A stretch of 64,000 bases of DNA from Paraescarpia echinospica (GCA_020002185.1 CM034532.1:24588838-24652837); one strand, 5' to 3'. Shown: positions 18,411-29,690, counted from the stretch's first letter. Notes: a model not told the origin generated them from the letters alone. Numbers and translations are program-made.

Positions 18411-21383
18411 ATTGACAGTCGACGGAGTGGCAGAACTCTGTGATGCAACATGTCTTAACGGTCCTTGTAGGCAAACTGTAGAAGGCGTTGTGGTCAATTG
18501 TAGAAGGCGTTGTACCGACCGTAGTAGTAATAATAAAAGATTAAGTTACATATCTTATACACGAATAAAATGTGCAAACTTTAGCTTGTGTCATTTTTTC
18601 TTAGTATAAATATCATGCACTCGTTCATCATTTCTGATTCACTTGTAATACATACATGTTAAGTCTCCTGCATTCGCCGGGGGACTCCTGGAAATCCATC
18701 AAATCCCATGATCTCCTGGAAAGGAGAACCAATCTCCTGGATTTTCACTGAAACCAAAACATTTTTTTCTTTTCTATCTTATTTTCCGAACTCGGCATGG
18801 CCTAATTGGGTTTTATTTCCGGGTGACTCGAGTACGTTTTTCTGGGTCAACAGAAAGTGGTCAATACCAGTGCCAGTGTCAGTGAGTTAACTTAATTGCA
18901 ATCGGTCAGACACCGAGCTGAATCTCATGAATAGGGACGTTGGACCAAGGCTGCTCGGACAACAAAGAGAAAAAGGGTTGTTTAAATCATGTCTTGCGTT
19001 GACTAGACAACAATAACTATAATCTTCTTGGGTCTTACCTGTGGTTGATATTGCATATTAGCTTTAGACGAGCACAGTGAACCGCGCTTGCGGCCGCGTG
19101 TTCCATATTAGTGCCCCCGTCAGCTTGCCGATCTTGTAGAAAGAAATGTAGTCCGTTTCAATCTATACCCAAATAATGTCAGTCGATCCATTTATAATAT
19201 GTGCACGTTTTATTGAATCCATGTATATATGTAACTGTTAGAACTGGAACACATTATAAATGAAAAGATGTATTTTATAACAAGGCCAAAGGTCACAAAT
19301 AATAAATTAATCACGCATGCCTCCGTCACCCAGGCCATGGTAACAAACTTTTAAGCAAATACAATGCTAAGTTCTGGTTCTTATACTTGTGAATATAGTA
19401 TATGTTTGTAATAATGTAATAAAATATTTGTAATAAAAGAAGATGTATTTATTGTCTATATGCAAGGTTCTTTGCACCATAACAATATATATTAATGTAT
19501 GAACACATGCCAAGAACATCAAATTAATACACTTTTTCTTCTTTCTACCGTACCTATAAAGCCACGTACATTTTAGTTTACATATAATTTATTTAATTAT
19601 TTTATGTCCACATATAATTTATTTAATGTAACACATTAAATACATATTAACATGTTGTTATGCGTCATTGATTTAACAGCACATGTGCAATGCATTTGGA
19701 AATAAAGCTGATCTGTGACCATTTTCATAACGTGAAATACTCAGATTTATACACAATTCCTTAATATCCATAATCCATAACACCAAATTTCCTGATATTA
19801 CAAGACCCTCCAATTTACGCATAACTATCATGCATTGGCACTTCTGAAACTACGTTTTATTATAACATGATTATTAATGTCTATGGAAACTATCCTTTTT
19901 TGTTATATTTTAATCCGATTTATGTATAAATGCCTGTTTTCCAAGATTCTCCGATATACGTATAAATGCCTGATTTTCTGAGACCCTCTGATTTTTCGTA
20001 TAAATGCCCGATTTTTCGAGACCCTCTGATTTACGTATAAATCTCGTGGATTGGCGTTTCTAAAACTTAACATGTATGCACACAGTTTCGTAAACTTACA
20101 CTGACATCAGAGTTAGTACACATATTATATTGTATATGCCGTTAAGAGCATTTAGTGAAATAAACATGTTTTATATACAACGTTAACAGACTTTCAGTCT
20201 TTGTTCACATACCTCCAAAACTGAAATCATTGCCGCCAACTTTCATTCCTAGTTCCTTTTGAATTTATTATTTTATATATGTTTACAGTTAGACATTGAT
20301 TATAGTCCCGTAACGCCTATATTTGTAACTAAGTTCAAATATTAATGTCCTCTAGTGCGAACGACCATAGCCAAGTGTCAGTGATATTTCCCTCGTAACT
20401 TATCCTTTACATTTCGAAAATGACCAAAACCCCTCTAGCGGTCGAAGTTGTAACTAGCTTCACCTACTTTTATGCACATCATGCACATCCATATGAAGCG
20501 ACCCATGTGTCAGTCCTAGTACCCCTTGGAGGTATGTTGACATTTACCTTTGTAGCTTAATATTCCTTCCAAGTGCATATTTCATAGCGTTAGTGTGGTA
20601 GTGTTTTTGTTCATTACCAAGATAAATTTCGTATTTTAGTTAGTCAACACGGTAACTTCTAATGTTTCAACGAAGTAGCGTGGTAGTGTTTTTTGTAATT
20701 TAGTACATCACCAAAGTACCTTTCGCATTTTAGTAAGTCAATGCGATGACTTTTAACGTTTCATGGCGTTAGAGAGGTAGTGCTTTGGTAATTCAGCACA
20801 TTATCGAGGTAACTTCCTAACATTTTATTGCTTCAACAAGGTAGACTTGTAAGATTTTCGTTCTTTAGTAAGTCAACGCGTTGACTTATAACGTAGAGTG
20901 GTTGTGCTTTAGTGTATTATTATATTACTAAGGTAACTTGCTAACATTTTATCGTTTCACCACATTAGACTTGTATAATTTTCTTATTTTAACGCATGAG
21001 CTTCGTAAATTAGCTCGTGTGCATCAATGTTATAGTCTTACCCATCACTGATGTCATAGTTTGAACTATTGACCTACCAAAGAATGCCACCTAGTGATTT
21101 TACGTATCATTGTGCGGTTGACCAATTCTGTACATATTGACTTGTATCCCTTATGCATCAGTGTTGTAGTCTTACCTCTCATTCATGTCAGAGTTTGACC
21201 TATTGACCTACCAAGAAGCGCCACCTAGTGATTTTACGTGTCAGATTGGGGTGACTGTTTAACTATTGTCCATATTTCATCTAATTTCATTCCTAGTTCC
21301 CTTTGAATCTATTATACCATATAGGTTTACAGTTAAACATTCACGCCGGTAACGCCTATATTTGTAACTAAGCTCACGTATTA
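18411..21383. other. Gene-free centre of the element
   Basis: AT-rich. It holds short tandem phrases: TTCCGATATACGTATAAATGCC variants near 19920-20040, a loose 70-80 bp repeat (AAGTCAACGCGGTAACTT..., TAGTGTTTTTGT) at 20570-20960, and single CTCF-like sites near 20429, 21084 and 21218. No coding frame was found on either strand. Confidence 0.6.
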
Positions 21384-21389
21384 ATGTCC

Positions 21390-21620
21390 TATAATAATTT
21401 CTCACTCACTCACTCACCCACTCACTCCATCCCGCCTTACTCCCTCACTCCTTCTTTCACTCAATCATTCACTCCCGCTCTCCCTTCCTCCTTCACTCCC
21501 TCCCACCCTCTCTCACTCTCTCCCTCACTCAGTCACTCAATCACACACTCCCTCCCTCTCTCAGTCCCTCCCTTCCTCTCTCAATCCATCTCTCCTTCCC
21601 TCACCTTCTCCTATTTTAGT
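21390..21620 (+). repeat. CTCACTCACTCC-rich repeat
   Basis: Pyrimidine-rich tetranucleotide-type repeat whose Ser-Leu-Thr-His frame is not a gene. In the right arm it is extended by a pure (GTGA)n run. Confidence 0.9.
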
Positions 21621-21689
21621 GCGTAACATTCATCTCGTGGTTCATTTCATTGTTTACATTTGGACCATAAACACCTACATAATTGGCTA

Positions 21690-22572
21690 ATCGACTATTC
21701 TACCGGTTGCCAACAAGCCCACACCTTCACCCTCCTTAGCACCGTTCCAGTGCTGACAGTGCAAGAGGTATTTCACACGTAGGGACAACAGGAAACGGCA
21801 CATTGCTCGCAATCGCTGTGGACGATCGACAAGCACCACGTCTCGGATGACCATGGACCATACAAAGAAAATGGCCCTGGTCGATGCCCGTATTTAGGAA
21901 AACTACCAACCGCAACAGCCTTTGACCAATCCTACTGCAAATGTTTTGTGACGTCTCGACGACGAAATGCGAGACATCCTACAACGAGATGATTTAAACG
22001 ATAGGGCGAGGGTCATGTTGTTTAATCAGTTGTTAATCCGATATGACGAGCTTTCCGACAAGCGTAGGCAGGAACTGCTGCGTGTGGTCATCGAGAAAGT
22101 TGGCAGCAAAGAAAATGAAATCATCGAAAATGAAATTATCTACAACGTGCCGAAAGCTATGAAGCAGAAGGCAGAGCGACTCCTCGATAAAATGAAATCT
22201 GCCGTAAGGCCGAACGATCGCGGCGAAATGGTGTACAGGAATGTGGCGGTACCCAGAAGTAACATCGTAGATCTCGTGGATGACATGCTGAGAAAGCGGA
22301 AATCGTTTAACCCGGTGACCCGGTGACTTCGTTCGTGGTCTGAAGTGTGTGAACACACCAATGGATTTAGTGGGTAACTCATCGTAGGCTTTACATGCAG
22401 ACGCCCCCAGTCGACAATGACGCCGACATGTCAAAGGAAACCACCAGTCCCATTAGTCGGGGTCGTGGTCGTGGTCGTGGTCGTCGTCGTGGTCGTCGTA
22501 GACGTCTCGCTTCGTCGCGCGCATATATTTTGGCGACAACGTTGCAAAACATGCGTTGGGAACCTTACTAAT
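21690..22572 (+). pseudogene. Zinc-finger/WEPY protein B (left copy, broken)
   Basis: Paralogue of protein A: a finger C-x2-C-x12-H-x5-C, MTMDHTKKMALVDARI followed by a TAG, then DEMRDILQRDDLNDRARV, VPKAMKQKAERLLDKMK, NDRGEMVYRNVAVPRSNIVD and an Arg/Gly-rich tail ending RWEPY. Damage: start lost (TTG), TGA at the second finger Cys region (TCA in the right arm), TAG after DARI in both arms, and a frameshift after RKRKSFNPV. Confidence 0.65.
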
Positions 22573-22632
22573 AGCCTTACACTTAACAACATATAGGCGT
22601 CCGTCAGTCTCGATAGACCATGGAGGTGCGCT

Positions 22633-22670
22633 GAGTGAATGAGTGAGTGAGTGAGTGAGTGAGTGAGCTA
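22633..22670. repeat. (GAGT)n microsatellite at TIR edge
   Basis: Tetranucleotide run directly at the inner edge of the right TIR, immediately downstream of the minus-strand TATATAAG promoter. It may mark the breakpoint of TIR homology. Confidence 0.8.
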
Positions 22671-22672
22671 CG

Positions 22673-22745
22673 GTCTTATATACCATTTGTGACAATCACG
22701 TGATCATGGCACCAGACAGCCAATCAAAAATACACAATGTTTCGT
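22673..22745 (-). promoter_or_regulatory. Promoter: GATTGG - CACGTG - TATATAA
   Basis: Minus-strand copy of the module that drives the RPA-like gene in the left TIR. Here no OB-fold gene follows; it points into the 3' end of zinc-finger gene B, which is read the other way. Confidence 0.6.
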
Positions 22746-22893
22746 GACGTCACGTGGATAAACCAATGAAATCACGACTATTTTCAGTAATATTCACTAG
22801 AATAATGATGCACACATCCCTCGCTTGTACTTTAAAATAACAAACTTGGTAAACAAGACATTTATTGCGCAATTGTTTCAGGAGTCGCGGTGT

Positions 22894-23487
22894 CTACAAG
22901 TAGTTTCGCGCGCTTCGCACACAAGTTTCCCAAGTGTATTTCGACCGTTTTTGTAGCCACGTCCAAGTCCTCAAAAACCATCTTTCCATGGCAAAAACTC
23001 CACCAGTTCAGCGTTTCCGGTTGCCAACACTACGGCTGTCAAATCCTTTGATGCATTGAACTTTGTGAGCAGCAAATGCCGCATGCGGTGAACACACAAA
23101 TCGTTCTAACCAGATATCGTCTCCCCAATCTGTTTGCTTTTCCGTTTTTGCGAAATGCGCTTTTTTTGCTGCTTTGATGCGATCTGCGTATCCGGCGTCG
23201 CCGTGGTACAATGCTTTCCTCTATTGATTGGCGTGCTCAACCGAATTAAACATCCGACAGAATGCTTCAACCGGACACGTGTAGAAGTTTGACAAGTGAG
23301 AGTCGGCCCCTGAAAAATAAACGCGTTTCGGTTTCACAGCGACCTTCGCTTCAAACTGGGGTTACGGTTATGGTACGTAGAGGCTTGACGGTATGAATGG
23401 TCGGATGACAGACGGACCATCTTCGTCACAATCGCCGAAGGCGGCAGGAATATAGTAGTTGCGTGTTTTCAGCATGATGTCAGCCAT
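22894..23487 (-). pseudogene. NADAR-domain protein B (right TIR, broken)
   Basis: Starts MADIMLKTRNYYIPAAFGDCDEDGPSV. A stop follows PSSLYVP, then come degraded NADAR segments (FSGADSHLSNFYTC, FNSVEHANQ and AERIKAAK-type text). The C-terminal part keeps the base missing from copy A. A longer frame upstream (to 23553) holds the decayed leader duplicate. Confidence 0.65.
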
Positions 23488-23826
23488 TGTACTGTACTGC
23501 AAGAGACCGGTAGTAGAGTACGTTCGACATGATGTTAGCCATGGTGAGATCATATATCATAAAAATTATCCACCTCCTATATGGCGTGGAAAATACACCA
23601 TTGCGCATGCATTTGATCTATTTTTTTAGTTAAAAAAATAAGAGGCACGAACTTAAGTAGTACTGTTTCACCCCTTTTCCGCCAGGGGGCGATTGTTGAC
23701 CTACTTACATAGTTCACCACCTTTTCGCCAGGGGCGCCATTTGAACTTGACCTTTGTTCTTGACCTTGTCCTTTGATTTTTGACCTTGCTCTTGCTTTTG
23801 CTCATGCATCTCAGCCATTCAACCTA

Positions 23827-24615
23827 CTTTACTACTTTGGTATGCTTTGCTTTTTTATGTAGGCTGTGATAGGAAATCAGGTTAGACCGATTTTTTAATG
23901 TTGCAGATGGCGATTGGTTAGATTTATTATAAATTTCTGTTGGAAGTGATTTCATTCATGAAATTGAAAATTAATTCTTGATTCTGTATATTAATTTTAA
24001 TATATTTGCGATAATTGTTTCGTTAGAATACCTGATGTCAGTATTATTGTTAGATCGGTTAATCTACAAAACACGTTATCTATTAGAGTTCCATTATTAT
24101 TTGAAAATCTTGTAGGGAGTGTAATATGGGGATAATAGCTATAAGATATTAATAAATAAAAAAATAAAACCTATTTTTCGTTTATTTTAAGAAGATTCAT
24201 ATTGAAATCACCAGCAATAATGATGTCGGATTTTTTTTATTGAGGTCTCTCCAAGGTCGATATATATTTCCAATTTTAATAAGTTTTAAGAGCCCACTTC
24301 CAGTTATTTTAATAAATTGTCCTTCCACATGTTGAAATTGATTTAGAGACAGGATTACATTGAAGTTGACGTTGTTGTTTAAGTAAATGACTAGCCCGCC
24401 TGTAGTGATACGCCTTGTGTGATGTAATGGTATCCCTCAAATTGTAGGTGTGATAAATCATCGTAATCGGAAAGCCAGCTTTCCCGAAAACATATTAAAC
24501 TAAATTAAATTGTTATCTCATTAAATTCCTCTAAGAAAGCTTCAATGTTGTTATATTTTGCATGTATAGATTCTATGTTAGAACTTAGAATACTAACGTT
24601 CGTTACGTGGTTCTG
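23827..24615 (-). mobile_element. Non-LTR retrotransposon, endonuclease half (left copy)
   Basis: On the minus strand: a start-like segment (ILSSNIESIHA), F-R-E-S-W-L, LSHLQFEGYHYI, a degraded loop with LNNNVNFN, IYRP and IIAGDFNMNLL, the landmarks of an AP-type endonuclease of Jockey/CR1-like LINEs. Frames are broken by stops. It continues on the far side of the 13.9-kb element as the RT half at 8688-9943. Confidence 0.75.
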
Positions 24616-24778
24616 CTAGTAGTTTAAAATTTTTAAGATCATATATGTGGAATGACGTATTGGTTGAAAGTCGTCACCAGGGAATGATTCTTAACTGACA
24701 TCATTTAAATAAATAATTATGATTTATACATATGAAGTAACTGCCTACTGTCCACTGTCCAAAAAAAAACTTATTTTA

Positions 24779-27273
24779 TCATGGCAATAGGAAGTTAGCA
24801 ATCTCCATGCTGTGTAGCATGTCACCATATCTGTCATCATACAAGAAATAGATGTCTGTGCTACAATAATAATAAACAGATAAGAAATATGTAGAACAAA
24901 CAAAAATATTATGAACAAGACGTGTCGTGACCGGACATATCTGGACCGAACTTTTAAACACAGAGTCTTCGTTCTCTTCAAAATATATCGACAGTGTAAA
25001 TATGACAGAACAAGAACTGTCTGTATACAGAGTCATACACATGAGTACCAATACGCACATATATTGGTCAGACAAGTTAACCATTTCAAAAAGATGCAGA
25101 ATTGCAGAACATGTTATAATATTGAAAAGACGCAAACGAGACCATGGTCTCTGTGGAACTAGCCATGGCGGCATTGGTACGCGAGTCGGTTCCCTCGCGT
25201 TTTGTTCGCATTGGAAACAATGTTTCGTCACTTGTTCTATTTGTGCATCTATGCCTGGCCACCAGATGTACGATCGCGCTAGTGCCTTCATCTTAACCAC
25301 TCCGCTGTGACTACTGTGGAGCAGTTCCAGCATGATCATCTGTCCTTGTTTCTGAACGACAATCCTGGCTCCTCTCATAATGCACCCGTCATGCATTTTC
25401 AGTTCATCACGGAATCGACTGTATTCCTCAGTAACCGGGTCGTTGGTGGACCAACCGGTGAATACGTATCTCTGTAATCTGGAGAGTTGTGTTGTCGTGT
25501 AGCGTCCACTCCGGTATGTGCGCTGCTGTCACTGGCGACCCATTCAGTTGCTCGATCAGGTCAACATATTCAGCAGGCGAAGGTGTTACAACATTGGCTT
25601 TGTTGACAAAGGCAGTCGTGACAATGCATCGCAGTTCTTGTGTATGACGCCACTTCGATACAGAATTGTGTAATTGTACCCTGCCAGTAAAAGTGCCCAC
25701 CTTTGAATGCGCCCAGATGCATTGTGGGGCACCGGTCGTTTTTCATCAAACAGCCCCAGTAATGGGCGGTGATCCGTGACCAGTGTGATACTGGTGAAAC
25801 TTTCTCGCTCCAAATTTCAGGCTGAGTCCTTCTTTTTCTAGCTACGAATAGTTCTTTTCCGCTGCTGATGAGCTTCGTGATGCCTATGCAGTTGGTCGCT
25901 CTGAACCACCGGGCATCACATCAGACAGTACTGGGCCGCAGCCATATGGTGAGACATCACATGCAAGTAGGATCGGCTTACTCGGGTCGAAATGAACGAG
26001 GAGTGCGTCCGACTGTAACGCCTCCTTCACTCTGATGAATGAGTCTTCTTGTGGCTTCCCCCACACCCACTTCGCACCTTTCTTTAGCAACCGATACAAC
26101 GGATCCAGTTTTGTAGAAAGGTTCTGCATGAATCGACCATAGTAGTTCACCATTCCGAGACATGCAACTCCTTCACATTTGTGGGCCATGGCGCGGACGG
26201 CTTCTACCTTATCCGCCGTCGGGTGTAGACCGTTTCGATCAATTCGATGTCCCAGATACGTCACCGAAGACCGAAAGAATTCGCACTTCTGTTGGTTTAT
26301 TCTCAACCCAGCATTCTCGAGACGTTGTAGTAAGGTTCTCAGGTTTGCCATGTGTTCTTGTTGCGTCTTGCCAGTCACCAAAATGTATGTCCAGGAATAT
26401 GCACACATTCGGAATGCCTGCCAGCAAACTCTCAGGTGTCCGTTGACAAACATACGGCGCCACAGACACACCAAATGGTAATCGTGTCTATATGAATAGC
26501 CCTTGTGTGTGTTGATTGTCACGTATTCCCGTCACTCTTCATCCAACATGAGTTGCATGTAGGCACGGCTGAGATCAAGTGTCGAAAATGTCGACCCACC
26601 CGCGAGCGATGCACTTTCGGCAGAGGATATTTATTCTCTATGATTGCTCGGTCAGTCACCTTAAAATCACCACATATTCTCACTCCAGTTCCCTTTCTGA
26701 CCGGAACCATTGGTGCTGCTCACTTGGAGAATATTACTGGCTCGATAATGCCATCTTCCTGCAGTCGTTGCCGTTCATCCTCGCTCTTCTCCTTCATAAC
26801 ATATGGTACAGGCCGGGCTTTGTGAAATCGTGGAACTGAATTTTTGTCACATAGAGTTTCACAGTTTCACCTCTCAACTTTCCCAACTCATCAAGGTACA
26901 CGTCAGGAAATTCATCCATCAACTTGCATCATGTCAAAGAATTACACACTGAGAACATACTCGCCCAGTCCATTCTGATAACTTCTAGAATGTACCATCC
27001 CAACAGATTTGGCCGGTCACCTTGCACCACCAGATTAGGCATCACTGTTGTTTGCCCATTGTATATAATCTCGGGCTCGATCTTGCCCATGACCATGATC
27101 GATTGTCCGGTGTAGTTCTTTAATGTCACATCACCACCCGATCTTAGAAGTGGTGGTTGATGTTCAGACATACACAGATAAGTTATTGTATAACTTATAG
27201 AGACAGAATTATTACGCGTCCGATGTGTCTCGGTCTCAACGATGTAATCCTTTATTCCAACCGTAGCGGACAT
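24779..27273 (-). mobile_element. Ty3/gypsy pol remnant (left copy)
   Basis: On the minus strand from 27273: the protease-to-RT linker (NLVVQGDRPNLLGW), the RT start (FPDVYLDELGKL, ARPVPYVMKEK), a palm region with shifts, then YLGHRIDRNGLHP, RNase H (LACDVSPYGCG, VTDHRPLLGLF, KNCDALSRLP) and an integrase zinc-binding domain (HSSHSGV, CFQCEQNA). Text stops resembling integrase after RPWSRL near 25120, so the catalytic core is missing. No LTR pair was found. Several frameshifts and a damaged FLDD region show it is dead. Confidence 0.85.
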
Positions 27274-27540
27274 ATGTTAAACTAATAACAGCAGTAGCCG
27301 CTAACTAGTCTGTATGTTTAGTCCTAGTACAAACATAACATTCCTCCAAAATATCATTAAACATACAGTGTGTTAATTTCAGTTATTCCAAGTCGTTTTA
27401 CTGGCAGTAGAGTGCGAGTGGATCTTCTGAGTACCGGAGTGTTAACCACAGTTGGTTCGATGGACAACTACAGTAGTAAAGGCGGTGGTCTAGCGCGCAT
27501 GTTGGAATCGGATGGGTGCAAGTGCAAAAGTGCCCGTATG
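27274..27540. other. No gene recognised
   Basis: Spacer between the gypsy remnant and the partial second element. Nothing coding is seen. Confidence 0.5.
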
Positions 27541-27544
27541 TAGG

Positions 27545-28010
27545 CCAAGGTCAAAATGCGCCGATGGCGCCATCTGTCGGATAGGTCATGAACTAAAACA
27601 GAGCCACACAGCGGATTTTTTTCCAAAGTAAAATAACTTGACCAGTAGCGTCACCTAGCGGAATTTCTTCGAACTAAAATAGTTTGCCAATAGCGCCCCT
27701 TATCGGATTTTTCGCGGACTAACTGTACGAGTGGTGCCACCTGACGGACAAGTTGTAAATTAAATATAGGTGTACTGCCCAAATTCGTGGTTTTTACCGT
27801 TAGCGCCACCTAGCGGAATTTTTCGTTAACTAAATTCCCCTGGTGGATGGGTTATGAACTACAAGTGGTGCCACCTGGCGGATAAGTTGTGAACTAAATG
27901 TTCGAGTACTGCCCAAATTCGTGTCTCTTGCACGCTTCCGTGCAATAGTGCCTCCTGACGGATAGATCATGAACTACAAACAGCATCCCTTGTGGACAAT
28001 GGTGTCTTTT
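27545..28010 (-). promoter_or_regulatory. Second array of CTCF-like motifs
   Basis: About eight motifs at 50-70 bp spacing in the same orientation as the 12.3-kb array, with CCGCTAGGTGGCGC (about 27801) and CCGCCAGGTGGCAC (about 27866) as strict matches. Confidence 0.6.
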
Positions 28011-28191
28011 CTTATGTCCCATAGGTTGTCGACCATTTGTTTAGGTGTAGGCCTCTCCTAGCCTATACATTTACAACTTTAACATAGCTCCAAACCTGAC
28101 GAATCGATAGAGAACTAGCATCTTTGAACTCTCAAGACGACAATGTCGTGGTTGCAAGATAGACAATCCTAGTCAATGTCATCACGATTGT

Positions 28192-28431
28192 ATGTTACCC
28201 GATGACATTCTAATTTACATGGACTTTGACGAGGCTGTGGAGGCCATTAATTCAACTGCAGTAATTAAAGACTGTTTGAGTGTTTTGGTAGACGCAGGTG
28301 TGAAGCTATCCGACGTGACAGTCGAACAGTTGTGTAATATCAATACTTGGTTGCAAGAAGCCGTTTCGAAACAGTGGCGAAACACTATGAAACACATGGT
28401 TCTGGCAGTAATGGAGGATGAGGTTGATTAA
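28192..28431 (+). CDS. LPDD-family small protein
   Basis: 79 codons beginning MLPDDILIYMDFDEAVEAIN, with VKLSDVTVEQLCNINTWLQE and an acidic end. The frame is also open for 27 codons upstream of the ATG (from 28111) and there carries a Cys/His cluster (CRGC, QCHHDC) shared with the 18-kb paralogue, so the true start may be upstream, perhaps after an intron. After the TAA the same frame stays open for 34 codons with protein-like text (LVDCLEQYRNQVSDPTLLD), ending at TAG. Only one residue differs between arms. The first residues resemble an F-box; function unknown. Confidence 0.5.
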   Translation: MLPDDILIYMDFDEAVEAINSTAVIKDCLSVLVDAGVKLSDVTVEQLCNINTWLQEAVSKQWRNTMKHMVLAVMEDEVD

Positions 28432-28642
28432 AGACTGGTTGACTGTCTGGAACAATACCGCAACCAAGTATCCGATCCGACTTTGTTGGACTCACAATGG
28501 TTCCTCGCCGTATGGCAGGCAAGACTGAAGTAGTGAGGTGTGGTATTGTCTTGTACACGATTACACTTTGCAAGACTCTGTATCAAGGTTTAGTCTCTGG
28601 TTCTTGTAGTTATGGAGTGTAAATACGTTTGTGTTGTTCACG

Positions 28643-28716
28643 AATAAACTGTGCAAACCTCATCTAGTGTATTTTTCATAGTGTAATGCAAAGCATATGT
28701 TGGGAACCTTACTAAT
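28643..28716 (+). terminator. Shared 3' block with poly(A) signal
   Basis: AATAAACTGTGCAAACCTCA then CATATGTTGGGAACC and TTACTAATA, as at 14223-14312. Confidence 0.55.
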
Positions 28717-28719
28717 ATC

Positions 28720-29030
28720 GGTTATGTATGTGTGTAGTTCAGTACAGAGATGATAGCCACTTATGTCTGTGTAGTTCAGTACAGAGATGTTAACCACTTA
28801 TGTGTGTGTGTGTAGTTCAGTACAGAAATGACAGCCAGTTATGTCTGTGTGTAGTTCAGTACAGAGATGTTAGCCTGTTATGTCGGTATATAGTTCAGTA
28901 AAAACGTTAGTCGGTTATGTATGTGTGTAGTTCAGTAAAAACGTTAGTCGGTTATGTGTGTGTGTAGTTCAGTACAGAGACGTTAGTCAGTTATGTCTGT
29001 GTATAGTCAGTTATGTATGTATAGTCCAGT
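28720..29030 (+). repeat. 37-40 bp tandem array
   Basis: About eight units of the GTAGTTCAGTACAGA family, followed by CRE sites near 29036, 29139 and 29158. Confidence 0.85.
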
Positions 29031-29214
29031 GTGAGTGACGTCATGATAGTAATGTTGTGCGAGAGGTGAGCAGGTTGAACAGGTAGTGCTTTGGTTAGCC
29101 ATCGTTTTGAACTTGCGCACTTGAATGTAATTTCATCATGTGACGTCATCATCAGTGAGTGACGTCATGGTACGTGCAGTCATTTTGACCAAAACGCCAC
29201 ACGAATCAAACTAT

Positions 29215-29410
29215 AGACACGAGTTGTACAAACGAAACAAGAGACGAGACTACGGATGACACATCACACAAGAGTACCGGCGAGACAAGAGACGAGACTA
29301 CGGATGACACATCACACGAGAGTACCGACGAGATATGCCACGAGACTACGGAAGATACATCACACGAGAGTACGGATGACACATCACACGAGAGTACGGA
29401 TGACACAGAT
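29215..29410 (+). repeat. 24-bp minisatellite (ETTDDTSH)
   Basis: Shorter version of the 15.0-15.3 kb array, about seven units. Confidence 0.85.
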
Positions 29411-29524
29411 ATGACCAACACGCTGCACGAATTGAACTCAGAACAACTAGTTGTACAAACGAAACACTATACTTTGACCAACACGCGGCACGAATTGAAC
29501 TCATATCGCGTAAAACCCCTCAAA

Positions 29525-29690
29525 AGTGAGTAGGAGGAGGAGGAGGGCTAGAGATGGACGCGTTGAGGAGGAGGGCTAGAGAAGGACGCGTTGAGGAGGA
29601 GGGCTAGAGATGGACGCGTTGAGGAGGAGGAGGAGGAGGGCTAGAGATGGACGCGGTGAGGAGGAGGAGGAGGAGGGCTGTAGTCGTAGT
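29525..29690 (+). repeat. GGA-rich minisatellite
   Basis: Units of GAGGAGGAGGGCTAGAGATG plus GACGCGTT, about five copies of 27-33 bp. Confidence 0.9.

Larger units (their letters stand above)
9946..23824 (+). mobile_element. 13.9-kb TIR element inserted in a LINE (left copy)
   Basis: Both ends read GGTTGAATGG going inward (9946-9955 and the reverse complement at 23815-23824), each bordered outside by TA (9944-9945, 23825-23826), consistent with a TA target duplication. The flanks are the RT half (left) and endonuclease half (right) of a LINE on the minus strand. With the insert and one TA removed, an open frame runs across the junction. Inside, inverted termini of about 1.45 and 1.15 kb each hold a NADAR gene. 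The middle holds an RPA-like OB-fold gene, an MGANSS/PLDLS protein, two zinc-finger/WEPY genes, LPDD-family remnants and many tandem arrays. No transposase, integrase or polymerase was found, so autonomy and class are unknown. Most genes are damaged. Confidence 0.8.
22671..23824 (-). repeat. Right terminal inverted repeat of the element
   Basis: Reverse complement of the left TIR, from the GGTTGAATGG end through the AGGTCA tract, the CGCCAGGGGGCGA motif, NADAR-B and the inner TATATAAGACCG promoter. Confidence 0.8.
27535..29640 (+). mobile_element. Partial second copy of the large element
   Basis: In order: a CTCF-like array, LPDD gene, shared 3' block, 37-40 bp array, CRE sites and ETTDDTSH minisatellite. 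This is the same order and orientation as 12310-15330, with the LPDD gene in place of MGANSS. It lacks TIR, NADAR, OB-fold and zinc-finger parts, and is cut off by the central repeats. Confidence 0.6.

Noticed and set aside
18385..18609. Cys-rich 74-codon frame
   Set aside because: Overlaps the end of the LPDD paralogue and its poly(A) region; no start or conservation argument.
9946..23824. Polinton/Maverick identity
   Set aside because: No PolB, retroviral-type integrase, protease or capsid gene seen, and a TA rather than 6-bp duplication.
24779..25120. Intact integrase of the gypsy remnant as a source of the TIR element
   Set aside because: Only the zinc-binding part remains, it lies outside the element boundaries, and the element has TA flanks rather than LTRs.
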